A program made the translations under genes and the position numbers. This document shows positions 7,695-15,798 of a stretch of DNA of 64,000 bases, one piece after another; the stretch's first letter is position 1; the number at the start of each line of letters is the position of its first letter. The notes under the pieces were generated by a model. The model worked only from the letters and a program-made list of their open reading frames with translations. It searched no databases and was not told where the DNA came from. Source of the stretch: Chamaesiphon minutus PCC 6605. Its GTDB lineage: Bacteria > Cyanobacteriota > Cyanobacteriia > Cyanobacteriales > Chamaesiphonaceae. The stretch is taken from the NCBI RefSeq assembly GCF_000317145.1, contig NC_019697.1, positions 2,046,001 through 2,110,000 of the forward strand, given 5' to 3'.

Positions 7695-8193
7695 ATTAGA
7701 ACGGTTGCGCTCCAATCTCCAAGAGTATGCCGCTGCAATGGATCGGATTTATGCTAACTTTCCTGGGAAATATAGCAGCACTCAGAAATTAATTGTTGAG
7801 CTGGGAATTGGATTCGATCGCAAAATCAAATCATCATATATTGGCGAACCGCGAGAATGCCATAAGAATGCTTTTGATGTGTTGATGGAATATCCCAAGC
7901 CAGAACTCTATTACTGCGAGGGGTTTGCTACTTACGCGGAAGCAATAATGCCCGTCTACCATGCTTGGTTGGTTAACGAGCGGGGTGAAATCATCGATCC
8001 GACTTGGCACAAGCAAGCATCGTTCATCGAACCAGCCTATATTGGAGTCGCATTCGAGCGCGAGTTTGTGCAGATTGTTGCGGTAGAAACTGGGATCTAT
8101 GGCATTCTGGAAAACGATCGATTTCGAGATTTCCAAATTAAACGGTTGGGCTTGGCACCAGAGGACTTATGCCCCCAATTCCACCCCAGGTAA
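7684..8193 (+). CDS. transglutaminase-like (papain-fold) protein, paralog 2
   Basis: A 169-residue paralog of the product at 4472 with the same proposed triad at the same numbers (Cys59 in RECHKN, His93 in HAWLVN, Asp105 in IDPTW). The YYCEGFAT motif and C-terminal FKRLGL/IKRLGL segment are also kept. It overlaps the upstream DUF262 gene by 11 bases. Conservation of the triad against a diverged background argues for a selected enzyme. Likely cytoplasmic, as there is no signal peptide. Confidence 0.65.
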   Translation: MTSKLERLRSNLQEYAAAMDRIYANFPGKYSSTQKLIVELGIGFDRKIKSSYIGEPRECHKNAFDVLMEYPKPELYYCEGFATYAEAIMPVYHAWLVNERGEIIDPTWHKQASFIEPAYIGVAFEREFVQIVAVETGIYGILENDRFRDFQIKRLGLAPEDLCPQFHPR

Positions 8194-8200
8194 ATTAAAG

Positions 8201-8455
8201 TCAATCGCTAGGTTTAATTTCGCGGATGATGACATTAAACCCTTCCCACTCTTGGGTTGTAAAACCATCAACCGTCTCATTGGGATAGCGTGTAGCCATC
8301 TGTTCCCATGCTTCTTCCTCAGAACTTGCCCACACGTAATAGCCCTGACGTTCGCGGGTGTCGTCGTGTCCGGTACAATCGTGCATATAGAGAGCGTTTC
8401 TAGTGCAGCGGTACTCTCTGCGTTCTTTCATACGAGGTAAGCGATAGTGAGTCAT
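8201..8455 (-). CDS. small hypothetical protein (84 aa), opposite strand in cassette 2
   Basis: The leftward frame reads MTHYRLPRMKERREYRCTRN ... GYYVWASSEEEAWEQMATR ... EWEGFNVIIRE, a sensible small protein with a WASSEEEAW helix as seen in small phage or plasmid proteins. Its ATG (8455) lies inside the first codons of the rightward gene at 8447, so the two divergent genes overlap by nine bases at their starts. No family named. It occupies the position held by the 5004 gene in cassette 1. Confidence 0.6.
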   Translation of the reverse strand: MTHYRLPRMKERREYRCTRNALYMHDCTGHDDTRERQGYYVWASSEEEAWEQMATRYPNETVDGFTTQEWEGFNVIIREIKPSD

Positions 8456-8743
8456 CGATACATTTTAAAGGATACCCAGCCGCAGCTTTGTGAAGATTTA
8501 GAGAAATGGGCGATGTGGTATGGCAGCAGCAGCCATCAGATTGCTAGCGATCGAATTGGCAATATTTCCGTTTCCACTGCCTTTATTGGGATCGCAATGG
8601 GTGAAGTCGATGGGTTGCCGATTTTGTTTGAAACGCTAGTATCTCCCTCTGGTGAGGTACAACGCCATGCCACCTATCAACAGGCTTTACAAGGGCACGC
8701 TCGAATCGTTGAAGATGCGTCTGGGTCGAGATTAGAGAATTAA
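8447..8743 (+). CDS. phage-type small protein family (RYILKD), copy 2
   Basis: GTG 8447 starts MSHRYILKDTQPQLCEDLE, with WAMWYG, GNISVSTAFIGIA, ILFETLV and QQALQGH matching copy 1 at 5189 along its whole length. The start overlaps the divergent gene at 8455. Function unknown; same phage-type family as copy 1. Confidence 0.6.
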   Translation: MSHRYILKDTQPQLCEDLEKWAMWYGSSSHQIASDRIGNISVSTAFIGIAMGEVDGLPILFETLVSPSGEVQRHATYQQALQGHARIVEDASGSRLEN

Positions 8744-8840
8744 ATCGTCCATTTAATTATTTTTTATCTATTTCCCGCCGCATATCCCGATCGATCTGGT
8801 AAAAAATCGGTTCCCATCGTTGCTCTATTTTGGCTCGATC

Positions 8841-8870
8841 GTTCGCGCAGCGTTCCCTTTGGGTAATCGC
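8841..8870. repeat. small dispersed repeat (GTTCGCG...CCCTTTGGG...ATCGC type)
   Basis: The segment reads GTTCGCGCAGCGTTCCCTTT then GGGTAATCGC. Close relatives lie at 22344-22374, 37948-37977 and, in longer form, 36430-36487. Here it lies in the 5' leader of the nuclease gene. The family resembles the short palindromic dispersed repeats of cyanobacterial genomes. Confidence 0.6.
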
Positions 8871-8890
8871 TATTTAACGAAACTACATTC

Positions 8891-9802
8891 ATGAACAAAC
8901 TCATCGTCCTATCGACTCTCATTGCCTCGATCTCCCTCTGCACCCCCGCCCTAGCCTGGAACAAAGCCGGACACATGGTATCTGGGGCGATTGCCTATAC
9001 CGAATTGAAAAACAAAGCCCCCCAATCCTTACCCAAAGTTATCGCCCTGCTCAAAAAACACCCCGACTACGCGATCGAGTGGCAAACCCAGCTTAGTAAC
9101 GTCCCCCAAGCCGATCGCGATCTCTATCTATTCATGCTGGCGGCGCGGTGGTCTGATGACGCTCGCAAAACTACCGAAGATCGTCCGAGCTGGCACTATG
9201 TAAACCTCCCCTTCAAGCTCGGTGCTACCGTCACTACGATCCCCGCTAGTCCCACTGGTGAAGAAAACATTCTCACTGCCTTAGCCCAAAATCGCACTCT
9301 ATTAGCTGCTCCTGGCACTACACCCACAAAAGCGATCGCGCTGACGTGGATCTTTCACCTCACGGGCGATATCCACCAGCCCCTCCACACCACCAAAGCT
9401 GTCTCGACTCAGTTTCCCCTGCCCGAAGGCGATCGAGGCGGTACGCGCTTCTACATCCGCGCCAAGGAGGGCAGCAGCACGATTAGCTTACATAAGTACT
9501 GGGACGATCTGATTTTGGGTTCCGATCGCTTCCAATCGGTACGCAATCAGGCAATTTCTCTGCGGCAGAATACCGATTATCAGCGTACTAACTTCCCCGA
9601 AATTACCGAGACATCCTTCGACAAATGGGGCAAGGAGAGCTACAAACTCGCTCCCTCTGTTTATGAAAATGTCCAAAGTGGAACTAAAACTAATGGGAAG
9701 GCACTACCAGATGGATATGCCGATACAGCCAAGACGATCGCCCAACGACGGCTCGTGTTAGCTGGCTATCGGCTGGCCGATTATTTGAAGTCAGCATTCT
9801 AA
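8891..9802 (+). CDS. exported S1/P1-family nuclease
   Basis: A signal peptide (about residues 1-22, ending TPALA) leaves a mature N-terminal Trp (WNKAGHMVSG), which in S1/P1 nucleases ligates catalytic zinc through its amino group. Further family ligand motifs are visible: AARWSDD, SWHYVN, WIFHLTGDIHQPLH and LHKYWDD. Length (303 aa) is normal. Predicted periplasmic or secreted zinc-dependent single-strand nuclease/3'-nucleotidase that scavenges phosphate or degrades foreign nucleic acid. It stands alone between cargo genes and the convergent partition operon. Confidence 0.9.
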   Translation: MNKLIVLSTLIASISLCTPALAWNKAGHMVSGAIAYTELKNKAPQSLPKVIALLKKHPDYAIEWQTQLSNVPQADRDLYLFMLAARWSDDARKTTEDRPSWHYVNLPFKLGATVTTIPASPTGEENILTALAQNRTLLAAPGTTPTKAIALTWIFHLTGDIHQPLHTTKAVSTQFPLPEGDRGGTRFYIRAKEGSSTISLHKYWDDLILGSDRFQSVRNQAISLRQNTDYQRTNFPEITETSFDKWGKESYKLAPSVYENVQSGTKTNGKALPDGYADTAKTIAQRRLVLAGYRLADYLKSAF

Positions 9803-9831
9803 TTGGGAGTTGAGAATTATCAACTCCCAAT
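9802..9831. terminator. hairpin between convergent genes
   Basis: A perfect 12-bp stem (ATTGGGAGTTGA at 9802-9813, its complement at 9820-9831) with a 6-base loop lies between the nuclease stop and the end of the leftward partition gene. There is no strong T-run, but the position suits a bidirectional terminator. Confidence 0.65.
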
Positions 9832-9835
9832 CGAT

Positions 9836-10489
9836 CTACAGTAGTCCATCGCGCTCGATCTCGGTCAAGAATTTCTCGATTAACACCCGCGCTAGGTTAC
9901 TCATATTGGTATTGAGCTTCTTAGACACGATCGCGAACTGCTGATGTTGAGACTGAGGCAAATCGACAGTAAAGCGAGTTGTCGCCTCTTTCTGCGTTCT
10001 CTTAAACGCCTCAATTACATCAACGCTCAGACTCGATTCTTCAGCTTTAGTCACTGTCGAGCCTACTTTTGGCTTTGTTTTCTCTGGCTTGGGATTGTCA
10101 CTTTTAGCCTTTGTTTGCTGCTGTGGGCGCGGATTGTCGCTTTTTTCAGTCCGATCTGCTTCAGTACTGATATCAGTAATTTTTTCAGTACTGACATCAG
10201 CAAGTAGTTCATCATTTACTTCGGTGCTGACTAATGCAACTAGATTGTCTTTATCTACATCAGTGCTGACATCAGCAATCAACTCATCATCTACATCAGT
10301 ACTAATATCAGTAAGTAAGTCATCACCTGCTTCAGTACTGATATCAGCAAGTAAGTCATTACCTGCTTCAGCATTTATTTCAGTACTTATATCAGCATCT
10401 ACTTCAGTATTTGATGGTCGAGCGATCGTACTGGGATCTTTCACGAACTGTTGCATCACATCCAAACTCAAAGACTTGCGCTTGCTCAT
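9836..10489 (-). CDS. ParG-like ribbon-helix-helix partition protein with tandem repeats
   Basis: Immediately downstream of parA (38 bp gap), 217 residues. The C-terminus (about 165-217: TRFTVDLPQSQHQQFAIVSK ... NMSNLARVLIEKFL) has the beta-strand plus two-helix pattern of ribbon-helix-helix DNA-binding proteins. The N-terminus (MSKRKSLSLDVMQQF) is echoed near residue 150 (SSLSVDVIEAF). Residues about 28-110 are about seven imperfect acidic repeats of the type DISTEAGDDLL. The coding DNA of these repeats carries words almost identical to the repeats upstream of parA. Predicted centromere-binding partner of ParA in plasmid segregation. Confidence 0.75.
   Translation of the reverse strand: MSKRKSLSLDVMQQFVKDPSTIARPSNTEVDADISTEINAEAGNDLLADISTEAGDDLLTDISTDVDDELIADVSTDVDKDNLVALVSTEVNDELLADVSTEKITDISTEADRTEKSDNPRPQQQTKAKSDNPKPEKTKPKVGSTVTKAEESSLSVDVIEAFKRTQKEATTRFTVDLPQSQHQQFAIVSKKLNTNMSNLARVLIEKFLTEIERDGLL
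10157..10410. repeat. intragenic tandem repeats resembling the upstream centromere repeats
   Basis: Within the ParG-like gene, units such as TCAGTACTGATATCAG, followed by AAGTA and GTCAT, recur about seven times at roughly 30-48 bp spacing. The unit at about 10380-10408 (CAGTACTTATATCAGCAT...TACTT) is nearly identical to 11281-11306 upstream of parA. This suggests the DNA itself, not only the peptide, is under selection as partition sites. Confidence 0.6.
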
Positions 10490-10526
10490 CAGAAAAAAGG
10501 GGGTAAGTTTTAAAATCGAACGGTTT

Positions 10527-11168
10527 CTAGCCTAAAAGCCCAACCATGCTGTTAAAGAGTCTGCCGTACTCTTTTTGGGCATCTTGAGCGGCATCACCCG
10601 CCAGGTCGAAGACTGTGGCACTCTGACCGAAAGCATCGGCAATAATCTGACGTTGGTGAATCACTTCGCTGAGGACATCGATATTGGGAATAGCTTTGAG
10701 GACGCTAAAAGCCTCTTGTTTCAGGCGGGTGCCTTTAATTGCGCGATTGAGAAAGATCGCCGCACGGGGTTCGCCTTTGCGAATCGCTCGCGCTTGGCCG
10801 ATCAGACGAATCGTATCGGAGGTACTAGCTAGATCGACTCCAGTAGGTTGACAGGGGATTAACACAAAATCGCTCCACAACACGATCGCGCGGCTGGCTT
10901 CGGCTAATGTGCCAGGAGCATCCACGATCGTCCATTGGTATCGACCCGCCAGATCTGGGAGACGTTCGAGCAGTCGATCGGGTTCGGGGATAATTTCGTA
11001 GGGGATGGGAGATGAGAGGGCGTTCAACCACAGGGAAGATGTGCGCTGCCCATCGCTATCGACTACCAAGATCGAATCAGATTGTGACTGAAGCCATCGA
11101 GCTAAGTGTACGGCGGTGGAGCTTTTACCGCTACCGCCCTTCTGGTTACAAATTCCAATTACGGGCAT
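10527..11168 (-). CDS. parA: ParA-type partition ATPase
   Basis: The 213-residue protein is a short (type Ib-like) ParA lacking the N-terminal helix-turn-helix of type Ia. It has a deviant Walker A KGGSGKS (residues 10-16), Walker A' VVDSDGQRTSS and Walker B WTIVDAPG. It forms nucleoid-bound dimers that move plasmid copies together with the downstream ribbon-helix-helix protein. The upstream 11.2-11.34 kb region carries direct and inverted repeats that probably serve as centromere and operator. Confidence 0.9.
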   Translation of the reverse strand: MPVIGICNQKGGSGKSSTAVHLARWLQSQSDSILVVDSDGQRTSSLWLNALSSPIPYEIIPEPDRLLERLPDLAGRYQWTIVDAPGTLAEASRAIVLWSDFVLIPCQPTGVDLASTSDTIRLIGQARAIRKGEPRAAIFLNRAIKGTRLKQEAFSVLKAIPNIDVLSEVIHQRQIIADAFGQSATVFDLAGDAAQDAQKEYGRLFNSMVGLLG

Positions 11169-11235
11169 AAGTTGTAGATGCCAGCAGCACCGAATATATG
11201 GAGTTGAGCCTATTCTAGTGCGGAATGCGATCGAA

Positions 11236-11340
11236 GTTTGAGTAAATACTTACTTTTAATATATTTATCAGTAATTATGTCAGTACTTATATCAGCATTT
11301 ACTTACTGATATAAATCAGTAAGTAAATGCTGACTTTAAT
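11236..11340. promoter_or_regulatory. putative partition centromere/operator upstream of parA
   Basis: The region contains AAATACTTACTTTTAATA, then TCAGTACTTATATCAGCA, then a perfect 19-bp inverted repeat (11292-11310 and 11315-11333, arm starting TCAGCATTTACTTACTGAT) around a 4-base spacer. The words TCAGTA, AGTAAGTA and ATATCAG are the same as those inside the ParG-like gene. Position and symmetry fit a ParG-type binding site that also represses parA. Confidence 0.65.
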
Positions 11341-11383
11341 GAAATGAAACGCGATCGCTTGAATGTGACTAAATCTGAAATGT

Positions 11384-11680
11384 TTATCTGGCAATCATTT
11401 CAGACTTATCGGTAGATTCAACCATTTTGGCACGGTAAAGCCCGATCTCATAATCCGTTTGCGGGAGGCACTCCATCGCCGCCGTGACTAGATTTAGACC
11501 ACTAGCTCGGTAGCTTTGTTGGTTGAAACTGCGGTCGCGGATTTCACCCAAACGATTAAAGAAAACCGCACGAGCCAACGCATTACGCGCCTCTCCTTTA
11601 TTCAAACCAGCATGAACTCGTCGGCGCAGTTTGTCAGTAATGATGGCATTTGGTAGCTCGTTGGCATACGGTTTGCCCAT
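11384..11680 (-). pseudogene. Tn3-family transposase C-terminal remnant
   Basis: The frame contains [17 protein letters not shown] and [20 protein letters not shown], the conserved C-terminal signature of Tn3-family transposases. The rest (about 900 residues, including most of the DDE core) is absent. Just upstream (11681-11790) other frames show possible Tn3-like pieces ([17 protein letters not shown]), so the remnant is also frameshifted. No Tn3 inverted repeat or resolvase was recognised. Confidence 0.7.
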
Positions 11681-11799
11681 CGAAATACAGTGTCTCGATT
11701 ACCCAAGTTTCCAACTCCTTGGGAACAATCGTCCCCGTCGCGGAAATGACGCACCTCGCCCACCGTCATCGACCGACTAATCCCTAAAGCCTATGATGA

Positions 11800-13053
11800 T
11801 TATCCAGATTCGGCTTCTTCCCGGTTGGCTGGGTTGGGATTGTGCTCGATATTCCGTTCGTACCATTTCATGATTGGTGTTGTCGTTACGCCATGTAAGA
11901 CAACCGAAATCACAATTGTCCACAGCGAGATCCATGCAACCCGTTCGCCTGCTGTCTCTTTTAACCCAGAACTTAGGGCATAGCTGAGATAATAGACCGA
12001 ACCCACACCCCGAACTCCAAACCAGCCATACAACCAGCGAGTCGCCGCATCGACGGGCAACCCGATCGTACTTATCCAGGCACCAATAGGACGAATTAGA
12101 AATAATAGAAATCCAGCAACCAGCAACCCTTCTCCGGCATAAGCGAACATTGGTTCTTTACGCAACATCGACCCCACTACCAAAATAATCCCGATCTCTG
12201 ACAGCTTTTCTAGCCGTTCGACAAAGTGGAGTTGAGACATCGTTTTTTCTGGGTCTGCGCGTCGTCGCATGGCCATTCCGGCCACAAACACAGCCAGAAA
12301 ACCATAGCCATTAAGAATTTCAGTGAAGGCATAAGCAATTAAGATCGTACTGAGGGCAATGAAATCTTCCATCAATCCATCGACCGCATGAAATTTTTGC
12401 AGCCGCCGATCGATCCAACGCACGATTCTGGCAACAACAAAGCCCCCAACTATTCCCATCGCGATCGCCCAAACTAGATCGACCATAATCCATTGGTGCA
12501 ACCAGTTTCGCCAATTACTATCTTTGAGTAGATACAGCCCAAAGTAGACAAATGGAAAAGCGAGTGCGTCGTTTAATCCGCCTTCTGAGGTCAATCCAAA
12601 TCTGAGTTCGTCCCGATCGCGGGGGTCGTATAACTGCACTTCCGAAGCCAGCACGGGATCGGTTGGCGCAAGAATCGCGCCTAACAGAATCGCGATCGAC
12701 CAATCCATCGCCAGCACAAAGTGAGCCAGAACTGCGACCGCACCGATGGAAATCGGCATTAAAAAACCAATCAAGCGAATGGTCGAATTCCATGCCCGAA
12801 AGCGCAGCGGACGGCTCATTTTGAGTCCGCAGCTAAACAGCGAAATTAGCACGACCAGTTCGGAAGCTCGTTGGAGAAACTCAGTTCCTGGGCGAATTTG
12901 AACTACACTAAAGCCGTAGGGACTCAAACAGATGCCCACAACTAAGTAAATTAGTGCATAAGACAAAGGTAATCGCGAGATTAGCCCCGATCCTAGAGTG
13001 ACGAGTAACAACAGAACTCCGACGATCAGGAGACCAAGAATGTAGGCATCCAT
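11800..13053 (-). CDS. CPA1-type Na+(K+)/H+ antiporter
   Basis: 417 residues with about 11-12 hydrophobic helices. The CPA1 signatures are present: LAPTDPVLASEVQ (ion-binding Asp region) and SEGGLNDALAFPFVYF. Length fits the membrane domain without a long cytoplasmic C-terminal domain. Predicted inner-membrane exchanger of monovalent cations for protons, relevant to pH and salt stress. It is monocistronic, and its last codons abut the Tn3 remnant. Confidence 0.85.
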   Translation of the reverse strand: MDAYILGLLIVGVLLLLVTLGSGLISRLPLSYALIYLVVGICLSPYGFSVVQIRPGTEFLQRASELVVLISLFSCGLKMSRPLRFRAWNSTIRLIGFLMPISIGAVAVLAHFVLAMDWSIAILLGAILAPTDPVLASEVQLYDPRDRDELRFGLTSEGGLNDALAFPFVYFGLYLLKDSNWRNWLHQWIMVDLVWAIAMGIVGGFVVARIVRWIDRRLQKFHAVDGLMEDFIALSTILIAYAFTEILNGYGFLAVFVAGMAMRRRADPEKTMSQLHFVERLEKLSEIGIILVVGSMLRKEPMFAYAGEGLLVAGFLLFLIRPIGAWISTIGLPVDAATRWLYGWFGVRGVGSVYYLSYALSSGLKETAGERVAWISLWTIVISVVLHGVTTTPIMKWYERNIEHNPNPANREEAESG

Positions 13054-13833
13054 AGAAGCTTGAGATTGGGATTACTTTCATCTTACGGGAGCAACATCGA
13101 GCAATTCTCTCGGTCTTAAGACAGAGATTTGCAGGTATTGTCAACCTAACCCAAAAGTAGACTTTTTTCTTGTTCTCAGGGTATTTCTTTAAAAGTCTCT
13201 CAGGAAGAGGCTTTCAGCCTTAGCGTGCTATTTTGTCCGGTGCGAGTCGTTTAGCCGAAATCAGCTTCTAATGGGAGCTTGAAGGATGGCTAGCATAGTT
13301 CCTCCCAAGAGCTATGACAACTTGATGTTGATGAAGGTGAATAATTCCCTTGAATTGTAAGCCCTTCCCCAGAGAGTGTTCTGGTGAAAGCAGATCCCCT
13401 ACGGTAGCGACTAGTCCTCAATCCGTAAAGCGGGGATCAAAGCCCCTAAACTGGTAGCCTAAATCAGTGGCGGGCAAGCAAGTGCCCATGATGACGAACA
13501 GAAATCTCATAAAAAGACCGTAAATAGTAACCAGTGAAATCAGGCTGACACACTGGAGCCAAAAGGCAAAAGTCAGAGGTTGAATAATCGGAAAGTATTC
13601 AACAACACTCCCACACTTTGACTCGGTTTATTTGGGACATCTAAAGGCACAACCAATCAAAATCAGGAACGAAATAATTATACATATGCTCTGAACCTAT
13701 CAACTTCAGTAGGTGCTAACTATAAGCTATGTATGACAGGATTCTGGAGCAAGCAAATGCCAAACTATAATGGTCTGGATACGCCCACTTCCAGACGATA
13801 ATTTGAACGGAAAAGCTACTAAGTAGAGTGCAA

Positions 13834-14673
13834 ATGTCTAATACATATCTGGTTGAAAAACTGAATAATGTGGAATGGAAAGATATCAACTGGCGCAAAG
13901 TCGAACGGTATGTTTTAAAGCTCCAACAGCGGATTTTCCAAGCGTCTAGCAATGGCAACTTTCACCTGGTCCGCAAGCTACAAAGAACGCTGACGCGCTC
14001 GTACTATGCTCGTTTACTAGCTACTAGAAAGGTGACACAGGACAATGTGGGAAAGAACACCGCTGGGGTAGATGGAGTTAAATCTCTCACACCTAATCAG
14101 AGGCTGATTTTAGCCCATAATCTTTCCCTCAAGCACAAACCACTACCAGCCAGAAGAATTTACATTCCCAAGGCTAATGGCGAAAAGCGTCCGCTCTCAA
14201 TCCCGGTACTGAAGGATAGAGCCTGTCAAGCACTAGTAAAACTGGTACTGGAGCCAGAATGGGAGGCTAAATTTGAGCCGAACAGTTTTGGCTTCAGACC
14301 CGGACGCTCAACTCATGACGCTATCGAAGCAATATTTGACAGCATCAATCGGAAAGCCAAATGGGTTCTGGATGCTGACATTTCCAAATGCTTTGACAAG
14401 ATCGATCACGAGTATCTGCTACGCAAACTTCACACATCCCCAACGCTAGAGCGAGTCATTAAGGCTTGGCTCAAGGCAGGATGGGTGTTTGAAGGCAAAA
14501 GAGAAGAATCGGACTATGGCACACCGCAAGGCTCTGTTATCTCCCCTCTTTTAGCTAACGTAGCACTTCACGGCATGGAAAACAGGATGACGCAGCTAGC
14601 GAACTCCTTGAAAGGGGATAAACGCAAAAACCGCACCAGTCTAACGTTTGTCAGGTATGAGCATTGGTGTTAA
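13834..14673 (+). pseudogene. intron-encoded reverse transcriptase, N-terminal part
   Basis: From ATG 13834: the RT0-RT4 region with GVDGVKSLTP, RIYIPKANGEKRPLSIP, FGFRPGRSTHDAI and DADISKCFDKIDH (first catalytic Asp), then TPQGSVISPLLANVALHGM. It ends at LTFVRYEHWC-stop, just where YADD should follow. About 100 residues (catalytic YADD to start of the maturase domain) are missing. The remaining C-terminal part restarts at 14664 in another frame, indicating an internal deletion. Confidence 0.85.
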
Positions 14674-15266
14674 GACTCAATCCAATCATACGCGGATGGG
14701 CTAATTACTACTCCACTGGAGTCAGTAAGGAAACCTTCTCCAAATTAGACCATCTAATCTGGCAACGTATTGAGCGATGGTGTCAGCGTCGTCATCCAAG
14801 CAAATCGGCTAAATGGGTTAATGACAAATACTTTCAGACTGTCGGTGACAGGAATTGGGTATTTAGTGATGGAATCTATCACCTCATCACCCATGCCCAA
14901 ACCCCTATTGTCAGACATGTAAGGGTCAGAGGGGGTAAATCTCCTTATGATGGGGATTTGCCATACTGGGCAGGAAGGCTGGGGAAACATCCTCAGCTAT
15001 CTACAACAGTAGCCAAGCTGCTCAAAGTCCAGAAGGGCAAATGTAAGCACTGCGGATTAACGTTTAGAGAAGGCGACTTATGGGAGGTTGACCACATTAT
15101 TCCTCGCTCAATCGGCGGGGAATGTGGTTACTCGAATCTCCAACTTCTCCACCGTCATTGCCATGACACTAAAACATCCTCCGATGGAAGTTTGGGACGT
15201 GCCCATAAAAAGGGTCAAGTTATTGAGGAGCCGGATGAGGCGAAAGTTTCAAGTCCGGTTTTGTAG
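14664..15266 (+). pseudogene. intron-encoded maturase/HNH C-terminal part
   Basis: The frame begins with LRLNPIIRGWANYYSTG, the end of the maturase X domain. It runs through a basic DNA-binding segment to an HNH nuclease domain with zinc ligands (CKHCGLTF ... VDHIIPRSIGG ... NLQLLHRHCHD). It has no start of its own and is the out-of-frame continuation of 13834-14673. The HNH domain itself looks intact. Confidence 0.85.
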
Positions 15267-15582
15267 ACGAGCGGCTGTCGTGAGATGGTCGCTTAGTTTA
15301 ACAATTCTGCGTTTCCCCCTAGAGTAATCATTCCACCTACCCCGACATCCAATGTCAGACAAATTCGATCGATTCCCTCCCACCGTCAGCCCAGATTGCT
15401 ACATCGCCATCGGCAATCGTTATTGAGACGATCGAGATAAAGATCTGAGCTTAGAGGATGTTTGAAAAGTCGCTCTTGTGGGTAAAAAAGCTATATCTTA
15501 AAAGAATGATAGGATTTGCTTGAAGTATGTAATGGTTTCCTTGTTTATTATAGGCGGCTAACAAAAAATAGGAGTTTTAAAT

Positions 15583-15798
15583 ATGGCTTTAGATCGACTT
15601 GAGGCGTTTTTAAAGAAAATGCAGTCTGAACCTGCACTTAAAAACGAAGTGTCCACAGCATCAACCGCAGATGAGGTTGCAGAGATAGCACTAAAGCTTG
15701 GCTTTGAATTTTCAGGTGATGAATTACTGAGAATGTCAGGAAAGAAATTTGGCGGAGTTACTGTTATAAAAACCGTTCTTCCTGGAGAGTATAATTAA
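15583..15798 (+). CDS. Nif11-type leader peptide / RiPP precursor-like protein
   Basis: 71 residues starting MALDRLEAFLKKMQSEPALK, the Nif11 leader signature, then TADEVAEIALKLGFEFSGDE and a Gly-Gly (KKFGG). The last 14 residues (VTVIKTVLPGEYN) after GG would be the core, with no Cys. A good ribosome-binding site (AGGAG) precedes ATG 15583. In known clusters such peptides are modified by LanM, radical SAM or similar enzymes and exported by C39-peptidase transporters; none is in this window, so it is an orphan precursor or a Nif11-domain protein with another role. Confidence 0.75.
   Translation: MALDRLEAFLKKMQSEPALKNEVSTASTADEVAEIALKLGFEFSGDELLRMSGKKFGGVTVIKTVLPGEYN

Larger units (their letters stand above)
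13240..15302 (+). mobile_element. degenerate group II intron
   Basis: The 5' end GTGCGAGTCG at 13240 matches group II introns. A long structured 5' region (to 13833), an ORF with reverse transcriptase and HNH parts, and a typical domain V (15228-15262, GAGCCGGATGAGG, GAAA, then CCGG) follow. Domain VI ends near GCTTAGTTTAAC at about 15302. The ORF has lost its RT active site, so the copy can move only with help in trans, if at all. Flanking exons are non-coding. Confidence 0.85.

Noticed and set aside
10089-10535. Rightward Ser-rich frame opposite the ParG-like gene
   Set aside because: Its repeats are the complement of the partition repeats; no start context and the leftward gene explains it.
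15352-15426. 24-codon frame after the group II intron
   Set aside because: Too short and with no context to support translation.
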